Origin: Penelope pileata
Lineage: Eukaryota; Chordata; Aves; Galliformes; Cracidae
Assembly: GCA_013396635.1 (NCBI GenBank)
Contig: WBMW01005106.1
Coordinates: forward strand, 62,001 to 126,000
Length of the DNA stretch: 64,000 bases
Direction: 5' to 3'
The notes beneath the pieces were generated by a model, which ran no database searches, was not told the DNA's origin, and saw only the letters and a list, made by a program, of their open reading frames with translations. Positions within the stretch are counted from its first letter, which is position 1. Every line of letters begins with the position of its first letter. This document shows, one piece after another, positions 1-10,952 of this stretch. Made by a program: the position numbers and the translations under genes.

Positions 1-85
1 CACCAGTGACCACTGAAGAGTCTGGCCTCATCCCTTGGCCTCCTGTACTTTAGATATTTATAGACATTGGCAAGATTCCCTGCAG
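1..85 (-). mobile_element. CR1 LINE fragment, antisense, cut by window edge
   Basis: The first 85 bases match, with small differences, the antisense CR1 copy near 42055-42130: both have CCACTGAA followed by a purine-pyrimidine stretch and then CTTTAGATATTTATA. This is the 3' part of CR1 ORF2 read on the minus strand. The left end lies outside the window. To the right the match fades after about base 85. Too short and diverged to code. Confidence 0.6.
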
Positions 86-523
86 AATATGTTACTACTT
101 ATATTGCTCTATGTATATTTCTCTCTCTCTGTCTTAAACACACACCTTCTCAGTTTATGTCCTTCTGCCTAGCAGTGTAGACCATAGAATTGCAAATGAG
201 ACTCTGACTTCTACATATATGACACATCACTTAGAGTAAATATTTTATATTTCAAATATATTTGTTTATGTGAGAAAAGTTTTAATAAATCAGTATTTTA
301 AAACAGAAATATCTGTCATGTTTTAGCTCATTTTATCAGTAAAATTCAAAGCATTTTTTGAGGATGCATTGGTTATCACATTTTACTTGGTGGAAAAGAG
401 AGTAAATCAAAACAAAGTTGCCTGTCCAGGATAATCATACAGGCTTACAATGGTGCAAGTAATAGAGAAAATGCCTTCTAATACAACTCTGCAGGCCTCT
501 CTGCCTCACAGAATGGAAGGGCC
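86..523. other. Unannotated AT-rich non-coding sequence
   Basis: No gene, known repeat or long open frame is visible here. It contains a short CT-rich run near 120-130 and otherwise ordinary AT-rich sequence between the edge CR1 piece and the inverted repeat that starts at 524. Confidence 0.5.
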
Positions 524-742
524 AAGCTTCAGAAGTGTGTTTATTCTACAGCCAAGCCACATTTGCACACAAGCAAAGTAAAAACATCTGGATTTTCTAG
601 TTGATAAAAAATTGCATTTAATGATCACTTACTTTAGCAAACATTCTATAGTACTATATATTATAAGTAATTCTCTACTCTAAAATTGTATTAGTATTGT
701 CAAATGTGGCTTGGCTTTAGAATAAACACATTTCTGAAGCTT
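524..742. repeat. Foldback: 42-bp imperfect inverted repeat around a 135-bp loop
   Basis: The left arm (524-565) and right arm (701-742) are reverse complements with 40 of 42 positions matching by eye. A shared core is TGGCTTGGCT, followed by TAGAATAAACACA. The loop (566-700) is AT-rich and has no open frame. The right arm ends exactly where the CR1 copy begins. No target-site duplication is obvious outside the arms (left flank ends GGGCC, right flank begins TATGG). It could be a small non-autonomous DNA transposon with terminal inverted repeats, or an inverted duplication made when the neighbouring CR1 inserted. The arms do not resemble the mariner ends seen elsewhere in the window. Confidence 0.8.
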
Positions 743-1385
743 TATGGAGACCGAAACAAGAAAGGCCAAGAAAGCCAACAGGATCCTGGAGTGCATTAAA
801 AAGAGCGTTGCCAGTAGGTCAAGAGAGGTGATCCTCCCCCTCTACTCTGCCCTGGTCAGGCCTCAGCTGAAGTACTGTATCCAGTTCTGGGCTCCCCTGT
901 ATAAGAAAGACAGGGACCTCCTGGAAAGAGTCCAGCAGAGGGCCACAAAGATGATAAAGGGCCTGGAGCATCTCCCTGATGAGGAGAGGCTCAGTAAGCT
1001 GGGTCTATTCAACCTGGAGAAAAGAAGGCTGAGAGGGGACCTGGTCAATGTTTATAAACATCTAAAGTGTAGGAGGCAAATGGACATGGGGAATCTCTTT
1101 TCAGTGGTGTTTGGGAACAGGATGAGGGGAAATGGACTTAAACTGGAGCACAGGAAGTTCCGCACCAATATGAGGAAGAATTTCTTCACAGTGCGGGTGA
1201 CGGAGCACTGGAACAGGCTGCCTAGGGAGGTTGTGAAGTCTCCTGCCCTGGAGATACTCAAGACCTGTCAGGATGTCTACCTGTGCGACCTGCACTAGGG
1301 AACCTGCTTTAACAGGGGGGTAGGACTCGATGATCTCTCAAGGTCCCTTCCAGCCCCTACAATTCTGTGATTCTGTGATTCTGTG
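743..1385 (+). mobile_element. CR1 LINE, 5'-truncated, sense orientation
   Basis: About 640 bp of the 3' end of a CR1 non-LTR retrotransposon. It covers the end of the ORF2 reading frame and the short 3' UTR (CTAGGGAACCTGCTTTAACA, then the GGACTCGATGATCTC-like block), and ends in three copies of the octamer ATTCTGTG. CR1 copies are normally 5'-truncated and end in such octamers rather than a poly-A tail. The 5' end abuts the right arm of the inverted repeat and the 3' end runs directly into a mariner. The same subfamily seems to recur at 41803-42442 (antisense) and at 50119-50190. Confidence 0.93.
744..1298 (+). pseudogene. CR1 ORF2 C-terminal remnant (reverse transcriptase 3' region)
   Basis: This frame is open for 184 codons and stops at the TAG at 1296-1298. 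It corresponds to the region downstream of the reverse-transcriptase catalytic core in CR1 ORF2. Recognisable blocks include ETRKAKKANRILECIK near the start, REVILPLYSALVRPQLKYC around residues 27-45, LERVQQRATKMIKGLEHL around 60-77, the GLFNLEKRRLRGDL block near 86-99, and WNRLPREVVKSPALE near the end. The N-terminal endonuclease and the catalytic YxDD part are missing because the copy is 5'-truncated, so it cannot make an active enzyme. The first ATG is simply the first one inside the truncated copy. There is no internal stop or frameshift, which suggests a younger insertion than most others here. Confidence 0.88.
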
Positions 1386-2407
1386 AGATGGTGGATGGTG
1401 TCTTCCTGTAGTGGTGACAGTGACATGAAAGACAAGCCATGTTCCAGACAGTCATGCACATCTGTCAAACCACAAAATGGAGAGCATCTTGATCAGCTCA
1501 TCCACACAATTGGTGGATTATGGCCAAGGAACTGAATACATAGTTGAATATTGGCTTCAATAATTTGGAAATGATGGCAGTAATGTTGGAATATTGCAAT
1601 GTTTGCTTCAGTTGGGTCCCACATATACTCGCATAGGAACAGAAAGAACACCATATGAAGGCTTGTCAGGACTTATCGAAAAAATACTAGGTTGAGAATG
1701 ACAATATTCTGGATGGCATCATTGCTGGTGATGAGATGTTGTCAACACTATGACCTGAAGTCAAAAATGCAGTCCATGGAGTGATGACGTGAATTCCCCA
1801 CTGAAGAAAAAGTTCAAGACACAGCCCTCAGCAGTTAAAGTGATGTGCACAGTCTTTTGGAATAGAAAAGAGGTGATATTTCTGCATTTCTTGGAACCTG
1901 GACAAGCTATCATCTCTGATCTCTGTACCACAGTGCTGACCAAGCTGAAGGTTCAAACTTCCAGAGTCAGGACAAAGAAGAAGACAACCATTCTCTTGCA
2001 ACATGATAATGTCAGGCCCCATACAAGTTTGAAGACGATGGTGCACATTGTCAGTCTTGGCCTGACTGTCCTATCTCATCCTCCATATTGAAGGATGAGA
2101 TAGATATTGTCTGGATTTTGTGCCTTCTGACTTCCTTCTGTTTGGTCTGATGAAAGACTGCACGGGTAAAATTTTCCTAGCAACAACGCTATCGTAGCAG
2201 GTGTGAAATAGTGGACATTTTAACAAGTGCAGCATGCTGGCTTTTATTCATCGCTGACAAAAATGCATAGCTAATGGTGGTGACTATGTTGAAAAATAAT
2301 GCTTTGTATCTGAGAATTTGCTCTATCAAATGCTGTTATTGTGATTTTGTATCTATTGTAGTTTCCATGGAAATAAATAGAAGACAATACTTTCGGAGCA
2401 ACGAATG
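1386..2407 (+). mobile_element. Mariner DNA transposon, 5'-truncated and mutated (Galluhop-like)
   Basis: About 1,020 bp of a mariner element in sense orientation. It starts abruptly inside the transposase gene, right after the CR1 3' end, and runs to the 3' terminal repeat (AATACTTTCGGAGCAAC near 2387-2403) followed by TA at 2408-2409. The end matches the 3' ends of the other two mariner copies here (GGAGCAACCTAC and related). Comparison with the copy at 11991-12512 indicates that about 300 bp of 5' sequence, including the 5' terminal repeat and the first DNA-binding domain, is gone. The family looks like the mariner known as Galluhop in chicken; this name is from memory. Confidence 0.88.
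1400..2300 (+). pseudogene. Degenerate mariner transposase (D,D,D catalytic domain)
   Basis: Read across frames, this interval carries the catalytic part of a mariner transposase. The three catalytic aspartates can be located: GAT at 1730-1732 in GDEM, GAT at 2005-2007 in LLQHDNVRPHT, and GAC at 2129-2131 in PSDFLLFG. The motif SHPPY lies at about 2074-2088, and a block like ANGGDYVEK, typical of the transposase C-terminus, is near 2270-2295. The longest uninterrupted frame (1789-2088) covers only the middle. Several stops and frameshifts break the gene, and a 12-bp palindrome at 2071-2103 disrupts the segment between SHPPY and the third aspartate. Not functional. Confidence 0.85.
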
Positions 2408-3964
2408 TATATTAGCTATAAAGCAAAAAAAACCCAGAAGACATCCCTGAAGCAGAATGCTTGCTTCTGTGGATTCTATCTTTGGCCACATCATCATCTT
2501 CATCCACACCATAAAGAATTTAGGCAACCATGGAGACAAGTGTCTTACAAGACCTCAGCGCCTCGATCTCCTCGTTAATCTGAGTTGAAACAATTGTTTC
2601 AGTGTAACAAAAGAAACACATGAAGGAAAGGCAAAAGCTTTAATCACATGAAGAATTTCCAATTAAAACCAGAAATGTTTACAGAATTATGGTTTGCAAT
2701 GTATCACCAAGTTGTTGGACCAGTTCTTTCTTTTTGTACTGATGATTTCAAGAGATGGGCAGTACTCAATAAGGTTTCAAAGTCATCTATTCTGATGAAG
2801 AAAAACAGAACATAAAATCTGTTTTTTACCTTATCACTCACTTGGAAAGGGGAGCTGAAAGCTTGTTGGGAATTCTCTAATATATTATGAAGGTTTATAC
2901 TAGTTCTGACTGAGAACAAAGCCCTATTAAGTGTCCAGGAGAATTCAGCTTGAGAAAATTGAAAAAATTTGAAAATTGTTTATTCACAAAAACAGATTAT
3001 ATACCCATGAATAGTTACCAGAAGAAAAGTCTAATTTCAAGAAAGAAAAAGAAAATATAGCAATAAATTTCTTAAATTTAAAAAACATAATGAAAAAGAT
3101 ATCTTGTAGTGACTAAGCATAGTAAGTTCCCAAGACAGCAACACCTTTTTGTTTTGTGTGTTTTTATTTTGTTTCATTTAATTGAAATAGAACTTTATAA
3201 AATTATTTCTAATAGAATTATGAAGTACAATAATGGTATGCACAGAACATCATCATCCAAGCACTTGTCCTCTTACAACATTGTAAGAAATAGCGGTATG
3301 GAACTGCAAAGGAACCAAAGCAGTTCAATCGTTTAATCGTTACTCTGTCAAGATTGAATAAAATATCTAAATCTGACCAGATCAAAGTGTTTATGATGAC
3401 TCAGAGAAGAATTCAAAGAGATCACCTTATTCACTCTCTAAAGTCCAATAAACAAGGTAATTTGGTACAATAAAATAGTGTACATGTTCATTTACAGCAA
3501 ATAAGCAGAAATATTTATTGCTATTTATTGATACCAAGAATTAGTTCACCTTGGGACTTCGCCGTCTAGACTGATTAGAGACAACTACTGCAAATGGATT
3601 GAAAATGTAGGTAACTGAAGAGGTGTGAACAAAATGTTTGTGTTTTAGACACTAAATGAAATTTGAGGCACAGATGGACTCCCATGGGATTCAGAAAGTG
3701 TGTTCTTTCATAAATACTCCTACTCCTTTCTTCTGCTGCATGCTCTTCAGTGAGTCTTCACAGATAAATAAGAGCCAAACTTTGATGCCAAAAGCTGATA
3801 TCCCAGTTGTAGTAGTTTATAGTAATATGATTCAGGTCTTGTTAGTTGCGCTACTGATTGCCTGAACTAAAAGCAATTGGTCTGAATATTTTTAAAACAT
3901 ACACCTCTGCCATTGAGGTTCCAGATGTATCAGAGTGGCACCTCTCTATCTTTCCTACATCAGA
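2408..3964. other. Unannotated AT-rich non-coding sequence
   Basis: No gene or recognised repeat. Short open frames are scattered on both strands but none exceeds about 75 codons or resembles a known protein. Small A-rich runs occur near 3045-3085. Confidence 0.5.
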
Positions 3965-4122
3965 AATCATAGAATCATATCAGAGAATGGCTTAGGTTGA
4001 AAGGGACCTTAATGATCATCTAGTTCCAACCACTCTGCCGTGGCCTTGAACATCTCCAGGGATGAGGTATCCACATCTTCTCTGGAAAACCTGTTCCAGT
4101 GCCTCACCACCCTAAAGTTATA
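3965..4122 (-). mobile_element. CR1 LINE 3' tail, antisense
   Basis: The sequence begins with the antisense CR1 terminus AATCATAGAATCAT, continues with GGTTGAAAGGGACCTTAATG and CATCTAGTTCCAACCACTC, and then the block CCTGTTCCAGTGCCTCACCA. These are the usual antisense landmarks of the last ~160 bp of CR1. The 5' truncation point is near 4122, where similarity stops at TTATAAACATT. Confidence 0.92.
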
Positions 4123-4994
4123 AACATTTGAGATTTATGGGAATTTGAAGGGAGTTTGAACGTATCTCTGTTCAGTTGTAGCAGGGAATGATTAAGAGAA
4201 GGAAGCAGCTTTCACCAGAAAATAAAATTAGATTTTAAAGATGGGAAATGTGAAGATACTTAAAAGTATAAGCAAATTTTATCTTAACAAGCTCTGTTTT
4301 CAGTCCTTGGTTAATTACATTTGTGAAGATGTAGTAGAGTGATGAGTCTCTTTAACAGTGCAGTTGTCCCAGGAGTCATATTTACACCAAAACCAGCATT
4401 TTTACTCTTGATAGATCCCTTATTTTCTGAAATAACATCGTATTAGTACTGTATATTGATCCAGAGAGGTGACCAGTTAGATTTATTACTTTCCTTTTAT
4501 GCAAATAAATAATCTCTTTTTATTATATAAAAATAAATATTAACATTTTTATCTTAGAGAGCCAACAGCAGCATGTAAAAAAAATAAATCTTGCAAACTA
4601 ACAGTGTGTTTAATAGAAATAACCAGTTTTTTTTTTAATAATGGTTTGCAATTTGGATTTCAATAATTTGTTCTTGTTTTGTGGGACACATCTTTATTGC
4701 CTAGAAACTTTTGCAGTAATCTTTTTTTTTTTTTCTTTTTACTAGGAATATAGAGAATATGTTCAGTAAACTGAAAAGGAACTGTACATGTACAAACAGA
4801 ACAGCCAAAGTCGGGAAGAATAAGGCCTGTTACATCTCTAAAAGACTAATTTGCCTTGCCTCATCCAAATGTAACTTTCCAAATAAATTCTATTCATGTT
4901 CTTTTCCTGTATAGAGATCATTTGACTGACAATTTAAACAGTGGCAAAGCAAAGTTCATTTTCAATTCAGTATCCTAGGTCTGAGCCACATTAG
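4123..4994. other. Unannotated AT-rich non-coding sequence
   Basis: No gene or repeat recognised. Homopolymer T runs occur near 4628-4638 and 4721-4740; the second, ending TTTTTACTAG at 4745, resembles a splice acceptor but no matching exon follows. Confidence 0.5.
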
Positions 4995-5060
4995 TTAGGG
5001 GGGTTGGACGGGGTGATGTCCAGAGGTCCCTTCCAAACCCTGTGATTCAGCGATTCTGTG
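4995..5060 (+). mobile_element. CR1 LINE 3' tail, sense, very short
   Basis: About 65 bp: GGGGGGTTGGACGGGGTGAT, then CCAGAGGTCCCTTCCAA and the terminal octamer-like GATTCAGCGATTCTGTG. This is the last part of the CR1 3' UTR. Extreme 5' truncation is common for CR1. Confidence 0.9.
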
Positions 5061-6185
5061 TAATGTGACTGCCCTTAAAATTTTGCAGTGCCAGTTGGGC
5101 CAAATTGAATTACATAATGACAAAATTATTTCATATTTCTCCAGGGCTAATGTCATAAGCACAGGCTATGGCTGACTTGAGCATGCATCTAAGCTGGCTG
5201 CATAAGAAATATTGACTACTGTACAACTTCACTTTTGAGTGCTTGATGTTTTTCTGAGTAGACAAAAACATATACACATGCTTACTCATTTCATTACTTC
5301 TAATCAAATGGCAACACTTATGAGAGGCAAAGCAAATTGAATGCAATTTGAGAACTCATCTATTTTTACTCCACTCAGACCAAATCAGCCCTCGGAGAGT
5401 TACAGTGATAGTATGGATAATTATCATTGTGATTGTTATATTTGTTTCTTTATGAGACTTTAATGTTATTAGTTTCTTCCCTGCTTTTTCTTTCCCTGTT
5501 GATATTTTAATATGCATTGTTTAGACAAAAATACTTCAGTGAATCTGTGAGTAAATGAATTGTAAACTGCCTACCCGTTGTCCTTTTGTTTGTTTTATTA
5601 TTTATGACTGCATTCATTAATACAGATCGTCACTCTGTGAAGGAGAATAACTGATGTTGTAGTAACATCTGTTGACACTGGAAAGGTCCTAGTGCCATAC
5701 AGAAGGTGGATCCAGCCTCAGAACTACTAGAGAAAAGTATGAAGCCAAGACATTTCAATTAATTGTGTATGTCACAAGACTCACCAGCAACAACTGTTTG
5801 TTTCCTTTCAGAGCTTCTGGTGTTGACATCATTTCATTCAGAAAAGGTTTGGATGGCTTATAATCTCAACACACTTTAAAGGAACTTATCATATCCTCCC
5901 AAAATATCCATAGTTAATAACAGTAACTAGCAATAATAACAACATAAAACCAATAACATGAAGGAAAAAATATATATTTTTTTTCATGTTCACACTATAT
6001 TTTAAGGAGTCGTCCATTAAATTCTGGCTATGTGGAAAACATCAATAGTTTTATACAGTAATAGCAGCAGTAAGAAAGCGAAATGATTTTAGTCAGAAGA
6101 TGAGACATTCCTACCCAGGATCATTCTGAAAAAAAAAAAATAGAACGGACCATACCCATAAGTGATAAAATCCCTCCACCCTGCC
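5061..6185. other. Unannotated AT-rich non-coding sequence
   Basis: No gene or repeat recognised. A good pyrimidine-tract acceptor (TTTGTTTCCTTTCAG, ending at 5811) is followed by only 35 bases before a weak donor, so it is not called as an exon. Confidence 0.45.
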
Positions 6186-6214
6186 CAAAAAATAAATAGA
6201 TAAATAAATAAATG
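6186..6214. repeat. (AAAT)n microsatellite, interrupted
   Basis: Six or so AAAT-type units with one GAT interruption. The short open frames on the minus strand across this interval are by-products of the simple repeat and of the nearby A runs. Confidence 0.85.
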
Positions 6215-9200
6215 GATAAAAGAGAAGAAAACCAAAAAAAAACCACAAATCATTACATGGTTCTTTACCAAAGGAAAATAAGATACAGAGGTTAATAGAA
6301 AAATTCATTAACAAAAGTCTGAAAAACAAATGTAGATGTAAAGTAAGACACCTAATTTAAACCAAGTTTGTATCCTGAAAGAGGTGAACAACACCACTGT
6401 AACTTTGCTGTTGATCTCTGTAGGAGCTGGTCTGGTCCTGTAGTCAAAGCAAGGAACATAAAACATTAAGAGAGATTGTTTACTGTCAGCCTTGCCAAGC
6501 CCTATGCATGGATCATTTTCACTTCCATTGCAAAGCTCTATGCTTCCAGTCACTACTCCAAATGTTCCTCTTTTTTTTCACATAAATAGTATTATTCACC
6601 AGAGTTTGTTTAAGTCATCGAAAGACATGGGAGCCTAAAACCATTTTCATTGAGGATGCTGCTGCAGGGTCCCTTCACATCTCATATATTGTAACAGTTT
6701 TGTAATGGTTTGAGAACTATTCTCTGTTCTGCTGTTGACCCTGAAAATTATTCTGGCTCCTTGATATCTGCATCTCCACACTATATGTAGTTTTAAGGAC
6801 ATAGGTCATTCTTAGTCAAAAACAGAATTGTGGCTCTCCATTACACATCTTGCTCCACTGTATTTCTTTCCTGTTTATACCATTGCTGTCTTCTTTTCTG
6901 ATTTTACTAATCTTCTTGTAGCTTCTAAATGTAACGGGACTGATTGCAATAAGAAAGCTTCATGCGTAAGTACATCAAAACAGCTAATCACTGCCTTGGA
7001 ACAGAAGCCCACTGTCCTATCAGCATACTAATCTGGAATGGTAGGATTGTTTTTTTATGTAGCCCTGTGATTTTATTACCATGTTCCTTAACATCTAGTT
7101 TTATGGTATCATAAAAAATCAGTCCAATGAATTTCAGTGAAATGCACTATAATGAGGCCAAAAATCATATGAACTCTTAAGAGTGATCTAGGCAGTATTT
7201 ATTTGATTTTTATTGCTTGGAAACAGAGAAAAAATTCTATAGAAGCCAGAAAAATGAAAAGGAGATTTTTATGGTCAATGTCAATTATGTAGAGATAAAA
7301 TGTAAATTCCCATTCATATGGGAAAAAAATCTGACCATAACAGAGATCATCCTGTCAACTTATCTTATCTGCAGCAGCAATTATTTTACAACAATTTTTG
7401 GCCATCACGTGTAAGTTTATGCCAGCTTTGTGATGAAGATAAAATTGCTGTTTATCTTGAAAAAAAAAAGAAATGAAATGAAAAAGAAAGAAAGCCCTCT
7501 TGATCCTCTTGCAGATTACACTTCTGCAATCACATAAATCTTTGATCCTGAAAACATTTTTTTCCTGTAAGTGTATAGACCATCTTTATCATGACCAAAC
7601 ACTGGGCTAAGATCTCCAAGGCAGAAAGCAGGAGCCCTTTCAGTTCGCCTGGTGTAATAAAGTCAAGTCTCACCAAGGGAGAGCTAAAACAAGACCATAA
7701 CCTCCAGCAATTAGTGTCTGCTCTGTTGTGGAGTCTGCTTTCAATCTGAGCTAGGAAGACTTAACTCAAAATGCTTAGACAACAATTAATCCTATTTACT
7801 CTTTCATCTCTGGATTCACAGTCAGTGTATTTCACTTGGAGACAAACACATAAACCTGTCGTTCAGTACAGAATGTATCTGGAAGGTGGGAGGGTAGATA
7901 TTTCACCTATTCCAGTAGTCAGCAGGTCACCTAGGCTGCACGTCCAACACATATCTAATACCTAGATTATTCTAAGATACTTCTTGCATTAGTCAGCCTC
8001 TCTAATGTGTTTTGAAATAAGTCAATATTCCATGAAAGACAGAAGAATAGAGGAATCCAGGACATATTGCAATTCATAGTTTTATATTAAGTATTTACTG
8101 AACTTGAACAAATGTCCAGATCTCTTCTTTCCTATCTGATTTAATTAAATTCCATGAGATTAGCTACACTGCTAAACTTTCTCTGGCTGCACTGCCACTC
8201 TTTCTACACATAAATATTACCTCTTATGCTAGGCAGTGTTTTCACTGAGAAGGAGTAAGAGATCTAAACATCAGAATATTCGGTAGACTATTGATTAAAG
8301 AATTCACCCGGATGACAGCAGACGCAAACACAAATACTTCAGTTGGAATTGAGACACTGGGATCCTCCAGCATCTTAAGGGAATTATTCATCCATAGAGT
8401 ACTGTGCAGTGGGCATGAGAAACTGTGATTTGACTGTGGTTTGCCTCGGTTCAGTACAGAAGAAGTACCATGTTGTCATTTGATTTGCATCCCATGGGTA
8501 ACAACAGCTAAAGAAACATCTACTGTATGAAAGCCCAGATAATGTCAACGAGGCTTCTCAGTGTTGCTGAAAGGAAACCAATGAGACTGACTGCTAAAGA
8601 CTGTCTGCCTGGAGACACTATTGGCTTCCTATTTTAGAGGATGTGAGAATGAGAGACGTGCTGAAATTTTGGCTTAGGCACTCATGGGAGAAAGTTGGCT
8701 GGATGCTGCCATTTTTTGCGTTGCATACCTAACAGACTTCAGTTATGTAGTTAATAGAACAGTCTGAGCATCAAGACAGCAGACTCTGCCCTAGCTTGGA
8801 CAAGGTGACAGGTTTGGCACAGGACAACTGTGTAAAGTTCTATAATTGGTAACAGTGAAGTTGAGATGCTCAACCAACCTTTCGTGCCATAGCTGTACAC
8901 AGAATTATGAGTTTATGTAAAACTATCCATAAAACTATAGGATGCTATGGCTATATGGAAGAAGTTGGGGAATTTTCATGTAGCTACTCACAAAAGTAAG
9001 AATGAAAACCCCAAAGATTTTCAGACCCACTACCTATCATCCCCATGGTAACTTGAACTAAACTTGTAGAAGGCTAGATACCTGGTCACTCTGAAATGGA
9101 GATAAGATATTAAATTTTATAGAAAATTCCCTAATGTATTCAGTGACGCAGTTCAATTTTCAAGCTTTGAAAGGTTTTATCTTTAATAAATTCGTACCTG

Positions 9201-10827
9201 AGTTCAAGAGATTTAATCATGATTATCAATTTTTTCATGAGGGAAAAACAAAAGTCAACATTAACTACAAGATAAACCTTCTTGGATCTGTGTTATCTTT
9301 CAGATATTATCATTAATTTGTGTCAGGCAATAAGAGAAACCTAAATTTCCCTTTCACTAATATTTCTCATTCACTTGGATAAAAAATTCAATTTTCTTTG
9401 AACAAACAAATAAACAAAAACAACAACAAACCACTATCCTTATTTGTCACAACTTTGATGTTGAGCTTGTATCGTAGATTCTTTAATAATTTTAATTAAA
9501 GGAGGGACAGCAGTCAGTATGTTTCTAATTCTAACAATCAGTAATAATGCACTTCCTCTTGCTTCAATTAATATGAATAAGTATTTAAAGGATTAGTAAA
9601 GTCTCTTTTTGAAATCATTACCCCAATTAACATACCATTAATTCACACATAATTTGAACAATACAGTAAGTATAAATTCTTGGTCAAAAGAAAAGCTGAT
9701 GTTTCTTCATAATAATAAAAGAAATAATTGACAGCTGTAGCAGTCAGGTTTATTTGCTAAATGCATAGATTATAAAATACCTTAGCTACTTCATATCCAA
9801 TAGTCTTGTAGTATTTTATCACGCAAAATTTTTCACTCAGAAAATCTTATGCATATAAAACATTGAATTTCATGGTTTTTAAATCTACAGATCTTTGAAT
9901 CTGTAGATCTGTAGGCTTTGATCTGGGAGACTACAATAGTATTTTTGTTGCATGAGGTGGACGATGGGTTCAATGGTACTTTCAAGTTGCAAGTACTGTT
10001 ATAACTGAGATCAGAGATATATTTTTGTATGTGTTAAAACAAATTTCAGCAGTAGAATATGTGCTAGGAAAAAAAGACAAAAGGAATTATTGTGCAGATA
10101 ATAAAAATAAAATGTGTACCAGATCATTACAAAAATGTAGCCCATTTGGTTTCTCTTCTTGATAAAACTGAAAATCCCTTGTGTGACTCATTTATTATCT
10201 TTTCCAGAACTAAATACCTGTTTTTCAGCAGTTCACAATTTGTTGTGTATTTAAATAGAAAATCTCTGTTAATCACCAGAGATTAGGTCAGGGTCAGCTG
10301 GACAGAACATAGGTATTAAATAATGTTTAGAATAGGAATTTCAATTTATTTCTCTGCAATACACCTTTTGCTCTCGGTGAGATTTGACATTCATTTTTCC
10401 CTTCCTATCTAATTATTCTTTTCTAATTTTGTAAACAAATCAACTTATTAATATGCTCAGCTGTTTGACCAACTAAAGATGTGTTTCAACAAAGTTTTGT
10501 AAATGGTGTCCTACGTGGAACATGTGAATCATAAGGATTTTAAGGATAGTTTTATGAGAAAATGAATAGATAAGAAAGGGAACAGAAAAGCTTACATGAA
10601 AACACATCAAGTTCATTTTTTTCTGTCAGAGAAAATAAACAGCATGTGCCTAATATACAAATGGGGTTAGACTCACATTTTCTCTTAGTGAATGTAAAAG
10701 CAGTAATAAAAAGAGAAACAATCAAATATGTCCTTTTCATTGGTTTTCCTGAATTATGACCATATTGATGTATTACGTGCTATAACTATTTTGAAGAATT
10801 TTGCTTTCATTTAATGCCATTTATTTT
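6215..10827. other. Long unannotated stretch, unique-looking sequence
   Basis: About 4.6 kb with no recognised repeat. It holds a possible 44-bp microexon (6922-6965), A-rich runs near 7461-7485, a less AT-biased block at about 8280-8850 with no long open frame, and a small palindrome at 9885-9914. Nothing here can be called a gene. Confidence 0.45.
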
Positions 10828-10952
10828 ACAGAACCATGCAATTTGGAAAGGATCATGAAAGGTCAACCTGTCCAAAATCATTCCCAAAGTGATTCCAGTC
10901 AGAATAAGTTGCTCAGGACTTGTGTTGAGTGCAATTTTATATATTTTCAAGG
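10828..10952 (-). mobile_element. CR1 LINE 3' tail, antisense, diverged
   Basis: GGAAAGGATCATGAAAGGTC followed by AACCTGTCCAAAATCATTC, and then GTTGCTCAGGACTTGTG and ATATATTTTCAAG, follow the order of an antisense CR1 3' end (GGAAAGGACC, GTCCAACCCCC, the TTGCCCAGG block, ATATCTCCAAG). Many substitutions suggest an old copy. No intact octamer tail remains on the left. Confidence 0.6.

Noticed and set aside
863..1295. Minus-strand frames across the first CR1 copy
   Set aside because: Antisense shadows of the CR1 ORF2 tail.
5797..5846. Acceptor-like TTTGTTTCCTTTCAG followed by a short open interval
   Set aside because: Only 35 bases to a weak donor; no other support for an exon.
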